NCBI GenBank assembly: GCA_038363925.1
Contig: JAQQWL010000012.1
Location: 124,001-188,000 of the forward strand
Origin: Apiospora phragmitis
Lineage: Eukaryota; Ascomycota; Sordariomycetes; Amphisphaeriales; Apiosporaceae
Reading direction: 5' to 3'
Length of the DNA stretch: 64,000 bases
The notes beneath the pieces are model-generated. The model searched no databases and had not been told where the DNA came from. It saw only the letters and a program-made list of their open reading frames with translations. How positions within the stretch are numbered: position 1 is the stretch's first letter; each line of letters starts with the position of its first letter. This document shows positions 21,743 to 32,769 of this stretch, in pieces. Made by a program: the position numbers and the translations under genes.

Positions 21743-24700
21743 CTACACCTCCCCCCTCTCCACCACCGTCCCCTCCCCCTCCTCCCCAATCCGCGCCCGC
21801 CAAACCACCTGCCCCCGCCCCCCGTCCTTCCCCTCGTCCGCCTCGGCCGCCGCTAGCCGAAGCAGGAGCTCGCTGTGCGTCACGACCGCGACGAAGTCGA
21901 CGCGCGCGAGCAGGTAGCGGCACCAGCGCGCCACGGCCGCCTGGCCCGCCGGATCCAAACTATCGAACACCTCGTCCACCAGCAGGTAGCGCGCCCGGTG
22001 CGCGCCCCGGCCCTGGCCCACGAGTACCAGCGCAAAAAAGAGGGCGAGGTCGATGCGCTTGCGCTCGCCGCCGCTGCGCTTGGCGTAGGCGAGGGCCGGG
22101 GTCACGCCGAGCGAGGTGCTGTCCAGCAAGCGCGGGGCGGAGGAGCTCTTCTCCCCCTTTTCGTCGTTGCCCTTTTCAGAGGAGGTCCGTGGGCTTTCAT
22201 CATCACCGCCGTCATAATGAATGGTGCTGGCGAAGATAGACTTCAGCATCCCCGCCGCCGTGTCCCGGGCATGCCGCGTGTCCTGGTACAGCCCCGCCAA
22301 GATCTCCGTCGCCACCACGTTGACCTCGCCGAGGCTCTGCTCGAGCACGTACGCACGGAACGTCGTCTCCGCGCCCGACGCGGCGTCCGCGGTCCGCCGC
22401 TTCGAGAAGGCCGTGTCCCAGAACGCGAAGAGCTCGCGCGCATGGGCCCGCTTGTCGACATCGGCGCCCAGCGCCGCATACTGGGCAGCGAAATCGCCGC
22501 GCGAGGCCTGGTCGGCTGCGATCCGCTGGCTGTAGACCGCGGCCGCCTCGTGCTTGTTCTCTTGGCTCCGCTGCAGGCCTTGGAGCTTTTCCTTATAGGC
22601 GGCGTCGGACTTGGCTTGGGTCGCCTCCCACATTCGTTTCCGGCGCATGTATTCCTCCCGCTGCCGCTGGTGTTTGGTTTGTTTGTTACCCCATTCTGAC
22701 TTCTTCGTCATCAGATCATTGAGACTGTTGACAGCTTGAGCGTATTCCTCGCGGTTTTTCCGGATGCCGTCCGCAGTGATTCGATCGGCAAGATGAACAA
22801 GCCGCTTTGGGACACCAAAGCGTTTTGCTACAGTCTTCGCCGCTTTTCTCCATTTGATCCATGCTATGTCTTGACCACGTTTTGCATCAGAGGCTTTGGC
22901 CTGTAGGTGTCGGTAAGTCCTATGCCACTGCATTGCCTTGCTGTTGTTGATCAAGCGACTCTGTAGTCTCTCAAGCCCCTTTTCCAGTCCGATCACCGGC
23001 TTTAATAGGGACTGAATGGTGTGCGATACGAATCGAGACCATGCTATGAGATGATGACCTTCATCAGGTCTCATCTTCGTACCCGTCAAAGAAGATTGTA
23101 ACCTTTTGCGGACACGACCCAAGGTAGTGTGGCACTGAGAGATCACGTTGCTCCACCAGCCAGCCTCAGGCTTGAGGGCTTCATGACTGCCAAGCTCAGC
23201 TGTTGCCTCGGAGAGTCGACGCTCTGCTTCTTGTCGAGCTTGCTCATTGACAAGTCTTTCCCGGCGGAATGAGGCAACAATATCGGTTTCCCGCATCGTC
23301 GTCTTCATGGTTTGCAAGTAGTGGCGTACAGAGTTGATGCGTTCTTCAAGATCATGTAGTCTTGCTGCAATGTACGCGCCCTCTTCTGGATCTGCGTCAC
23401 TCTTAGAAAGCAGCGTTCGCTCCTTTTCTCGTGGTGACTCCGCTTCAAGTTGAGCCCTTTGTGCTTGTTCCATGGACCGAGTGATTTTGGCGACTTCAAG
23501 CGACGTTGCTTCGTGCTGTTTCTTCAGAGTTACGATAGTGCCTTCGATGTGGTCCATTACCTGTTTCAGTCCCTTCTGTTTCGTTTGCAACTCGGTCTGT
23601 TCAGAGTCGATTTCACGAATCATTTGCCGCGTCAAATCTCTCTGAGCTTCCAAATCACCAAGGCCAAGCATGGATTCGATCAAGTCACGTCGCTGAATCG
23701 CCGACGAACTCAGAAAACCAACCGCACTCTCGGATCCAAGGACAACGGTCCTTACATACGTATCGTAGTCTGCACCCAATAGCTCTTCGATGGACTCCTG
23801 TGTAGAGCGTGCATCTCCCCTCTCATATTGGGTTGGGGCACGCCATGCAGAGATACCACAACCCGGTTGCCAAATTCCCGGTGCTTTCGATATCTTGAGA
23901 TGCTAAAGCCATTTTCGAATGTCAGCGTGACTTCACATCCGCGGCCGGCCGCGTCGTTCACGACGTCATTGACTCCTAAGCCGGCCCGGATGCAGCGCCC
24001 AAACTGGCACCAAACGATAGCTTCCAAGAGCGTGCTCTTACCAGAGCCATTGGCTCCGGTGATGAAGGTGAGAGAATGTGGAAGCTCGTGGAAGTTGATC
24101 GCCAGTGTTTCTCGTACGCCAAGGAAGTTGGTGAGAGAAAGAGAGTGCAGCCTTGCGACGAATATGCGCGACGTCTCAGGCTTGCTTTGGTGATCAGAGA
24201 CGTTGGATTCTCCAGCAGACTTCGAGACGTCCAAAATATCGGTATAGCTCAATCTACCGTTATTCTCCGGGCGGGAGGTCTTCCTGACAAGACAACGGCC
24301 CACATGAATCAACTCTGTGCGACGGTCTTCAAAGGATTGCGTCAGTTGAAGGTTGGCACAGTAGGATTCCAGAAGTTGAGAGAAATCAAGGAGTTGGAAG
24401 TCGTCACTGGGAGGATTAGGAGTTGTCGGCTCCGTTTTCATGGGCGGCGCCTCGACTTGAGCATCTCCAGGAGGTGCAGTGGCACCTAATCCATGAGGAA
24501 CCACCGGATCCCCTGATTGCTGCGAGGCTCGCATAGGATTCCAATTCCGCACAGTGCGGGCTCCAAGCGACAGTAACTTATCACGAGCAACGACGTGCTG
24601 GACCTGCGTACGTTCGCCCAGAAGCATGACGTGCTTGTCTGAGACAGTGTTTGATTCGACACGATCCTGAAGTACATGGTGTAGGTCTGCTGTGACGTAC

Positions 24701-25542
24701 CCAACAGCGTGAGGGTTGACGAGGAGCTCCTGGTCCAGCGTCTCCGGGTCGAGCAGCGTAACGCCCCGCTGGTCGTCGTAGAGGTCGGCCCAGGTCATCT
24801 GGAAAGGCGCACCGAGGTAGGTCATGCTGCCTTGCAGACGAGCCCCGTCATCGGCCGGAAGCTCATCTTGGGGAGACTGCAGGATAGTCTGGCGAGAGTG
24901 GAAATGCCCTGTAAACGTCCGGGCCAAGGTGCTGAATCCCCCGGGGCCGGTAAGCCCATTATATTTCATACACAGTGTTCTCTCTCCCGTCACTTGGTCG
25001 ACAGCGTAGCGCTGCAAGACCGCCTTGTGTATGGCAAGATGGGCGAACGCCACCGTCTCAGCCGCGTCGTGGGTAGACAGGCCGGCAACAGCAGCGGTCA
25101 GCTCGCGTTGGTCCTCACGGAAGGGCAAGATGAGCACGCGCCTTCCATCCCATACTTTGTGTGATATGGAAGAGTGGAGCGTGATGTACTTAGATAACCG
25201 GCGGATATTCAGAGCATCCAGGGCGGACGTCGTGTACTCGCGCTTGTATGCGAGGTCATGGTTCCCAAGAATAACGTTGAGGTGGGGGACCTGGTCGCTA
25301 AGCTGGCCCAGGAATCGGTAACAGGCCGACAGCACATGGGTTGGCTGGGTCGTGCGTGTCGTGAGAAGATCGCCGCATATGATGGCGCGTTGGATGTTGT
25401 AGCGCTGCGGCAGCGAAGCGATCCACTCCGACGTCTTGAGGATGCGGTCCAAGTCATGCACCTTGAAATGGATATCGCTCATCAGAAGCCATCGTGCCTT
25501 GGATGCTGATTGGCCTGCGAGCATGATCCTATTCCTCGCCAA
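21743..25542 (-). CDS. Fused SbcD/Mre11-like nuclease and SbcC/Rad50-like ATPase (frameshift between halves)
   Basis: The minus strand encodes about 1,265 residues in two frames that belong to one protein. The first part (25542 to about 23835) has calcineurin-like phosphoesterase motifs in SbcD/Mre11 order: LLMSDIHF, ICGDLL, ILGNHD, FAHLAIHK and FTGHFH. About 180 residues later begins an SbcC/Rad50-type ATPase: Walker A GANGSGKST, then IEELLGADYDTYVRTVVLG in the second frame, a long coiled coil, signature SGGERKRIDLALFF, Walker B YLLVDEVFDSLDP and VVTHSE, ending at 21743. The frame changes at the GGG/GGGG runs 23830-23838; sequence on both sides is SbcC-like, so a missing base fits better than an intron, though a 59-bp GTATCT-ACACAG intron would also restore phase. 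Expected role is ATP-dependent nuclease action on DNA ends or hairpins. No CxxC zinc hook is visible in the coil. Confidence 0.8.
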
Positions 25543-25849
25543 TCTTTACCTAGCCCTGCTCCAAATCGTCTGTTCGTAGTCATGGGGCCATGGCGATGAT
25601 GGGGATTGAAAATTGGTTTGTCTTTACGTCACGTTTTCAACTTCCGCCACCCAAAGCTTTTAACTCCGTGCACGGTCCTATATAAATATCGGGGTTAACC
25701 GGGTTTAAAGTAAGGATTACTTAATAAACACCATTGTTTTATATATTAAAGCCTTTTATTTTAATTTAGCTATAATAACTAGAAATTATTTTAAAAAAAC
25801 TAGTATTTAAATAAATATTATTTAAATAAACATTATTCAAAAAAGAGAG
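25543..25849. repeat. Spacer with AT-rich patch
   Basis: The first 120 bases are the probable promoter of the SbcD-SbcC-like gene. From about 25690 the sequence becomes very AT-rich (TTTAAATAAATA type) up to the DJ-1 relic. It may be a RIP-mutated repeat fragment; no terminal repeats were seen. Confidence 0.4.
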
Positions 25850-26250
25850 AAAAGAAACCCTCTTGCATACTTCCATACATTTCTCTGTCGGGACATGCGC
25901 ACTAGCAGGATTGGCCCCTGTGACTATTCTACCATCTGACATAGCGAAGGCATCCGATGTCCCGTGAGAGAAACGTACTAGCAATAGGATGTCAGCGTCC
26001 TGATAGGCCCCTTGCAATAACATACAGCGGGATGGACTGTGTTTGTCGCGACTTACAGGTTGCATCGGCATCGGCGGCGGATGCCTCGATGGTCGAGCGT
26101 TTCCAGCTCTTGATAAGCAGTGCCCAGCACAACCTCCTTTTCCTCGCCCTTGGTGGTGAACCCGGTGATGCGCTTTCCGAAGATGACTGAATTGTAGGTA
26201 GTCGGATCGATTATGCCCGGGAAAATGGCACCCCCGTGGCAGCTACCCAC
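25850..26250 (-). pseudogene. DJ-1/PfpI (Hsp31-like) family relic
   Basis: Minus-strand fragments match the C-terminal half of the class I glutamine-amidotransferase-like DJ-1/PfpI family. SCHGGAIFPGI contains the nucleophile-elbow Cys, followed by GKRITGFTTKGEEKE; then after a one-base frame change LLIKSWKRSTIEASAADADAT, a probable intron with a GTAAGT donor, and SDAFAMSDGRIVTGANPASA. The N-terminal half with the first beta strands and catalytic Glu is not recognisable upstream, and the C-terminus runs into the AT-rich patch. Intact relatives detoxify methylglyoxal or act as stress chaperones. This copy lacks its N-terminus and has a broken frame. Confidence 0.65.
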
Positions 26251-27213
26251 ACCACGGCCTTAGTTAAGTAATGTAGTATATAACGGTCTTCGCTCAACGT
26301 ATGTGGATCGACGCTTACACAGCCGCGACGATGCCCCCATTAGTTTACATCTTCGATTCAACGCCCTGCGGGCCCTTGGCATCAGGGTAGTTGATCAGGG
26401 AACCATAGCCAGCAGCGGAAAAAACAATCCATATTATACCTACCCGGGGTTCTCAGTCAGCAGGCCAAACTTGCAGTTCTCAGCATCGTCTTTCATTGAG
26501 TTCGTACATACGAGCCTAGCGCACTGATATGACCCTCAGTAGCTCTTGTTCCTCCGCCTGGTAGTTCCGGCAGATATCACAGGGCACATGCTCCCAGTTC
26601 CTCCCAAACAGTCGTGCATAGAGCTTGCCTAATGTCTTCCGCCATGGGTGTTTCTTCTCTCGCTCTCTCTACGCTCGCAGCGCTCGCATTTCACCAGTGC
26701 GATCTTCGGGGTTTGTCCCGAAATGGGGTGAACGATTTGAGCGAATTGACCGGACCTTGACTGATATGCTATCAGACAGTGCCGGAGATACACGCCCATG
26801 AGTCTCGCAACAGGAAGGACAGTGGTCTTGAGTAGCCGTGCACATTATACTCGGAATGATACGTAACTTGAAGACGTTGAATGTCAAGTAGTTGAATGCC
26901 TTCAGTTCAGGAAATACATGTCTGCCTCTATGGCAGCTACGTTGGGCAGCAACATCAGTTCTCCGCAATGAAGGGTTTCGCCCAGGACCGGAAAGAGGGC
27001 ATCGCCCTGCCGGGATGGGACAATGTCAATGCCAGGTACTTGGAGAATATAACGAATATGGCATCAACGTATCTCATTGGAGAATTATTGAAGAACCATT
27101 GGTATGAAGCCAGTAGGAAAATGAAGAAATATGTGGATTAATATTCAGAATATAGGGGGTGGGAGAGGCAAATATGCCTGGTATGGACATCGAAGTACTT
27201 ATCATTTATCACG
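26251..27213. other. Spacer with one small unassigned frame
   Basis: Plus strand 26896-27141 encodes an 81-residue frame of protein-like composition (for example GFAQDRKEGIALPGWDNVN, then YLIGELLKNHW). I do not recognise it; it could be the end of a damaged gene. Elsewhere the segment shows no support for genes. Confidence 0.3.
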
Positions 27214-27215
27214 TA

Positions 27216-29134
27216 AGCCAGCTGACGGTGCTACGGTCACCCCATATAACGGCGACCTTAAAAACTAATAATAATATTATATAATAATAATACGAATAAT
27301 TTAATTAAAAATTAATATAAAATTTTAAAAATATTATTTTAGTCTTAAAACGTTTTTATAATACTTTTAATTTTAAATTTAGAGTTAGATTTAATTATAA
27401 CAGCTTCTAGCGCCGACGATAAAGAAGTAACAGCTTAGGGTTCCGGTGTAACGCCATTTATTTCTTTTTTAATTACTATAGCATTTCGTATACGCGTAAA
27501 CTTCTAGTTCGGGTTAAATATTACTCTTTTCTTCTTTTTACCTCTTTTTTTTTAAAATTACTTTTTAAAACTAACTTTTCGTGTTCTAATTTACCGATTT
27601 AGCCGTTTAAAATATTTAAACTCTTTTAAAGTTTCCGGAATAAAACCCGGCGCGTCGCGTTATTAAAAATAATATTATTATTACTAAGCGTATTCGCTAA
27701 CTCTTTAATTTAGCGGCTGGTTATAAGTATTAATAATACTATAGAAAAGAATTATTTATTAAAAACGTTGGGGGGAGGCTTAGATAGTTTTACCTCTACT
27801 TAATATTTTATTCTCCGGTTCTAGCTATTAAAAAGCTTATTAATATTACGAAAAAATATACTAATTACCGCCTAGCCGCTAATTATTATATACGGCCGAA
27901 AAATAAACCTTTTAATTAGTTCGTAATATCGAAAAAAATCTTTCTTACTTATATTTATATTATTAAACCCTATATAGTATAGGGTTACTTTTTAATAGTA
28001 AATATCCTTTAATATATTAAAAGGATTAAAATTTAAGGGTTATAATAGGTGTAACAAGTGTACCGGAAAGAAAAGAAGCTATATCTTATATTTTAAATAT
28101 GTTATAATAAAATCCTCGCTTACGTAACTAGCGTAGCTATTTAAAATAATAAGCCGCTATTAGTCCTCGTTTTTAAGTTTTATATAAAAGATAAAGACTT
28201 TATTTAGTTATATTAAAGCTAGTTCTTTATTAGTCTAGCCTTTAAGGGATACTATAAAAACTTAATCCTCTATAGTATTCGTTAACGAGTCCTCTTTTTT
28301 TAAAAACTATTATTATTAGACTTATTAACCTTTAAATATAATAAAAAGAGGTAAAGCTTAGCTTAAAGTGTTATTATATTTAACCGTAAAAACTTATTTT
28401 TAATTAAAAGAGGTTATAATTAATATTTCTTTTATTTTAATAAGTTTAATAATTATTATATTTATTTTATAACCGAGCTAATTATTAATCTCGTTAACGT
28501 TAAATTAAAACTTTAAAAAGATCGATTTTAAAATAAGATTATTAAGCCGCTCGAAAAACTCGATAATTTTTTTTATAAAAGTTACGTTAAGTTTTAAAAA
28601 ATCTATTCTTTTTAAAAAAATAGTACTAATAAATAAATAACGAGTAATAAATCTTTTAACTTAATATTTACCGAGTATTATATTAATCTCGTTAGCTTAA
28701 AAAATCCGTTAGGCGAATATTCGAAAGATAACGTATATTAGTAAGTAGTTTAAATTATACTACATAAAGTACTAAGTCACGATCTAAGACTTTTCCGCTA
28801 TTATTAAAGCTTAGAAGAACTTATTCCGTTATTTTATAGTTTTGCGGCCGTAAATCTAAGCCCTTAGAGTTATTTTAAGAATATTATACTTTTCGGCGGC
28901 TTATTTCATTAACGAGCTATTTATAACATTTTAAATCGCGTATTATAATACTAATTTATTAAGTTTACGGCTTATTAAAAAGAGGAAAAGAAAAGGAAAA
29001 AGATAGTATTATTTAATTAACTATAAATTAAAAGCTAACTAGTTTATATACTGATTTATATATGGTGCTATCAGGGGCTATCTAAATTTAGGGGTCGCCG
29101 TTGTATGGGGTGACCGTAGCACCGTCAGCTGGCT
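27216..29134. mobile_element. RIP-degraded Fot1/pogo-like DNA transposon
   Basis: A 1,919-bp element is bounded by terminal inverted repeats of about 42 bp: AGCCAGCTGACGGTGCTACG at 27216 and its inverse at the right end, one mismatch (A versus G) in the matched part. TA dinucleotides at 27214-27215 and 29135-29136 fit a TA target duplication. Length, TIR length, the CCCATATAACGGCGACC inner TIR and the TA target match Fot1/pogo-type Tc1-mariner elements of ascomycetes. The interior is nearly all A/T with stops in every frame, so no transposase can be read. GC-rich ends with an AT-saturated interior suggest repeat-induced point mutation. Confidence 0.85.
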
Positions 29135-29225
29135 TAGGAGGTACCTCACTTCAAAAGTGGTCGATGGAGCCTCTTATTATCTGGAGATGATCAGTAGCAC
29201 GTGGCTTTATTAGCAAGACATTCCT

Positions 29226-30972
29226 TTACTGTTGAGTTTGCGAAATGATCACCTCATCGAACACATGAATCACTCCATCGTACAGCCTGTTTGTATCAGC
29301 CAGATTCACGTCGGTTCCAGTGAAGATAGCCCCCTCCCGTACCGGAAACAGCAACCCATGAAGCCTTCTGGCCAAACCTTCGAGACGCCTGAACTCGGAC
29401 GAGAACTCTCCGAGAATATTCAGGAAACCCTCCAGGCTCATGTCCGCCGACTTGCTTTCCGACACAGCTCTCAAGTCCGTAGTGCACCATCCCCAAAGCA
29501 GGCTCGTCATCGAATGCTGCCTCAACGATGTTGTCATGCCGTCGTCGTCGCGTTCGCGGTTGTTGTTGTTGCAAATAGCAATCCAGACGAACACATAGAA
29601 CAGCGACTCCAAGTCGTGACGATACGTGTGCGGATCCCCACGCAGTATGCCGATGGCCATAAACCCTTCGGATCCGACCAACTCCCCCTCCTGGCCGGGC
29701 CTCTCTCCAGATCCAGTGCGTTATCGAGATCGATGAGGACGCCATCCGCCTCGCCCTCGATCCGTCGGACAGGGATGATCAGGTTCTCGATGCAGATATC
29801 GCGATGGAGAATTTTTCCATCTTGGTAGAGAGATCTGAGGACTTTGGCAACGTCGCGACATGCCTCGAGAAACTCGGAGATGGTCTCAAATTGATTGATT
29901 GGTCGTCCAAGAGGGTAGGTCGCGGTGCAAGAGAACGTGCGGTCGATAAATGGTGGAGCATACTCCTTATTGATCACAGGTGTGCCATATTCGGACGTGG
30001 GTTTTCCATCCCCCGCGGCCGGCATGGACTTACACAATTTATGATCAACGAGGATACCTTTCCGCAGACCTAAGATGGTACCGAGGTCCTCCCAGCCAAG
30101 AGCCCTGATGACACCCCAAACCTTGCGCTCTTTCGCCAACTCCAACAGCTCGCGCTCCCTATGTGCCACCTCCTCTCTCCAAGCAAACTTGACGACAAAT
30201 CCAGCGGTCTGGGACATCCGGGCCCTGGCAGCATAGCAGGTTGTGCCCGGCCCGACGAAATAATCCGGCGCAGCGATCGGCTCGTCTTCCAGGTAAAGAT
30301 GATTAGTAGTAGTACTCTCGCCAGGGAATCGCAATAGGAAATAGCTCCCCAGGTCATCATGCCTGATGAATGAAGTGAAGCTCGCTTCTTCGTCGCTCAT
30401 CATGACATAGTTGGTCATGTTCTCGATCATCACTTCCGGTTGCTGCGCTATATTGAACTGGTCTCTGATATATGCACCCGACCGGACAAACGCTCACATC
30501 TCGATCCTGGGGCCGCGTATCCGAAACCCGTGCAGAAACTTTCGAGTTGGTCGAGCGCAGAATAAGTGGCAGGCAATCTCACAAAAGCGCGAGCCGGTCT
30601 CGGGGCCAAGGCGTCAACACTGAAATCATCGAATACTCGAGTATCGGCAACGGGAGGTCCTCGTCTAGAATAAACTCTGCCCGATGGTGCCACGAGATAG
30701 ACGATGATGGACCGGGGAAGGCGGTCGAAGGTGTGGACTTGTCGGATATTTCCACAGTTCGAAGACACTGCCGCCGTAAGACCAGTGAACAACTCCAGAA
30801 AAGACTCCGAAGACTTTAGCTCCACGAAGTTGTTGATCAGCGCGCCGGGATCTTCTTTCCCAGTCCTTGACGAAGGTGTCTGTCCGCAGTCAACATAGCG
30901 GGGGGTGATGTCAAGCTCAGACGCTTCCACAGTGGGCTTTTGGTACGGTACAAGTCCCGCATTCGGTGCCAT
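29226..30972 (-). pseudogene. FunK1 fungal protein kinase relic
   Basis: The minus strand carries the fungal-specific FunK1 kinase family. From the N-terminal side: CARPTRKFLHGFRIRGPR, then SGAYIRDQFNIA, YVMMSDEEASFTSFI, LYLEDEPIAAPDYF, GTTCYAARAR, VVKFAW (ATP-site Lys region), ILHRDICIENLII (catalytic loop), VLIDLDNALD (Mg-binding Asp) and SEGFMAIGILRG with HTYRHDLESLFYVF. Three breaks are seen: an in-frame TGA at 30494-30496 where relatives have Trp, a further frame change near 30475-30490, and a one-base loss in the C5 run 29684-29688. The first part, back to an ATG at 30972, is only weakly family-like. FunK1 kinases are expanded in mushrooms and many ascomycetes and their substrates are unknown. 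The gene is unlikely to be functional as read. Confidence 0.75.
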
Positions 30973-31364
30973 GATTGACTTTGTCCAGTAGTTTAGTGAG
31001 ATCCGGGAGTCTTGTGAGAGTCGCGACCGAAAATGGCGTTATGCATAAGTTGTATGAGGGCAGCCTGCAGGTGGGATGCCTGAAGTATTTAGGATACCTA
31101 ACTGATACATTCTTGGACAGAGCTGAGTTTGCTCTTTCGCGTTATTTTTGCAATCAGGAATGACAGGTTTTGAACAGGCGTGCACGTAAAACATGAAGAA
31201 GTAACAAGGACTTGAAGTAATACAATATGCGTGTATTCCATTAGCAAAACGACGTGCAGAGTAACGGGTATCAAATCAGACATGAAGCAAATCAGACATG
31301 AAGCAAATCAGACATCCTCAGCTCTATCTACCCCCCTTTTTTCTCACCAAAGTCTTACATGATC
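30973..31364. other. Spacer between the FunK1 relic and the GTPase gene
   Basis: No gene is visible. A perfect 16-bp tandem repeat lies inside at 31272-31315. Confidence 0.4.
31272..31315. repeat. 16-bp tandem repeat, 2.75 copies
   Basis: The unit CAAATCAGACATGAAG occurs twice perfectly and a third time for 12 bases. It sits about 50 bp past the stop codon of the GTPase gene, probably in its 3' untranslated region. Confidence 0.9.
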
Positions 31365-32769
31365 TTACATAACGTCGCACCGCCCCCGGCTCTCCAGATC
31401 ATCGATCCGCTCCCTCAGCGACCGCACCGCCTCCTCGTTCATCGTGCGCTCGTCCCGCAGCGTCCGCTCGAGCTCGCCGAGCCGGCCGTGGTAGTGCTCC
31501 TTGAGCGCCTCGACCACGTTGCGGTTCTCCTCGGCCGAGTTGCGCAGCATGCTCTCCATCTCCTGCACCTCGCGCCTGTGCTCCTTCTTCAGGCGCTCCA
31601 GCTCCACCATGACCTCGCGGCCCGCCGCCGTGTCGCGCAGCGCCTTGTTGTCCTTGCCCATCTCCTCCTGGAGCTGCAGGTAGAAGGGCTTGTTGTCGGC
31701 CAGCATCTGCGCGACCAGCCGCTGCGCCGACTCCGTCGTGCCCGCGTAGCGCTCCGCCTTGGCCTGGTACGCCAGCAGCACACGCCAGAACTTGTCCTTT
31801 AGTTCTTGTTCGCGCGCCGCCCCCTCCTGGGCGAGACCTTGCCCACATGCTCGTCGTCAGCACGACGTTCTTGAGGTTCTTCTCTCCCGTCAGCTTCTGG
31901 AACATCTGCAGGTTCTTGGTCGCGTGGTGTGTCACGCGCGTGTCCGAGATGGGGTGCAGGTAGATGATGCCCGACAGCTTCATGTCGCGCTTGTAGGCGG
32001 CCGCGAGGTAGTCGGCGATCAGCTGCAGCACCTCGGTGTCGGACATGTGCGTGTCGGAGAAGCCGGGCGTGTCGACGAAGCTGACGGTCTGCCCGTCGAT
32101 CTTGGTCTCGATGACTTGGATATCTCGGGTGCCTAGATAGGGGAGGGGAGAGTCAAGGTTAGTCGCATGCAGCAGTAGCAGAAGTAAAGACTCGGTTGAA
32201 CCATGAGTGAGTGCGTGCATACATGATGTGAGGCTGTGGCCGATCTCGAGATCGGTCCGGCCCGTCACCTTTGAGATGAAAGTCGTCTTGCCGGCTCCGG
32301 TCATGCTGATCAGCCGTTAGTCCCCGGTCGCAGTAGCATCCATCATCCCAAAAAGGGTGTCAATTTACCCCATAACTGCGATTAGCGCATCCTTGCTTCC
32401 CAACAGCTTCTGATATACCGATTTGGTATACTTCAACCCTGGGATTCCTTGCCCCCCTGAGTGGCCCGCGTCGGCGTTGGGCTTGTTAGGGCCAAAAGTG
32501 GAGGCGTAGGTGCGTTGGTCCTCGGCGCCCGTCGCATTGCTAGAAACGGGGGCGGCGTAGCTCTTTGTGTCGCGCGGCGCCCGACTCGAGGCGCTCGGAG
32601 CGGACAGCCCTCCTGCTATCGACTCGGTGCGCTGCGGAATGTTTTGGGCTGGCAATCTGTTCTTGTCGTGTGCATCTGCTGTCTCAGGGTCCGACATGTC
32701 GCTAACGGGCTCTGGGTCGATCATGTCGAACTCATCGTCGGATATGTCTTGGTTTCGGATGACGGCCAT
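31365..32769 (-). CDS. AIG1-like GTPase with C-terminal coiled coil (frame disturbed)
   Basis: Three exons: 32369-32769, 32223-32305 and 31365-32132, with introns of 63 and 90 bp that rejoin conserved motifs. The N-terminus is acidic and Ser-rich (start chosen at MAVIRNQD; an in-frame ATG at 32940 exists). The G domain has the P-loop GMTGAGKTTFISK rebuilt by splicing, the switch I region TSCTRDIQVIE, G3 VDTPGFSDT, and TTSMW near the G4 position. After this come about 140 residues of Lys/Glu-rich coiled coil ending at 31365. Around 31828-31844 the frame slips by two bases in total; two separate missing G residues would restore a family-like stretch before REQELKDKFWR. Fungal AIG1-like GTPases resemble plant and animal immunity-associated GTPases, but their role is not established. 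Confidence 0.75.

Noticed and set aside
21875..22699. 274-codon plus-strand frame opposite the ATPase coil
   Set aside because: Shadow of the GC-rich SbcC-like coding sequence on the other strand.
23832..23893. Treating the nuclease-ATPase junction as a normal 59-bp intron
   Set aside because: Phase would fit, but the putative intron itself reads as conserved SbcC-like sequence and lacks a branch site; kept only as an alternative.
27250..29090. Possible CRISPR-like or satellite structure in the AT-rich block
   Set aside because: No regular spacing; the block is the interior of a TIR-bounded transposon.
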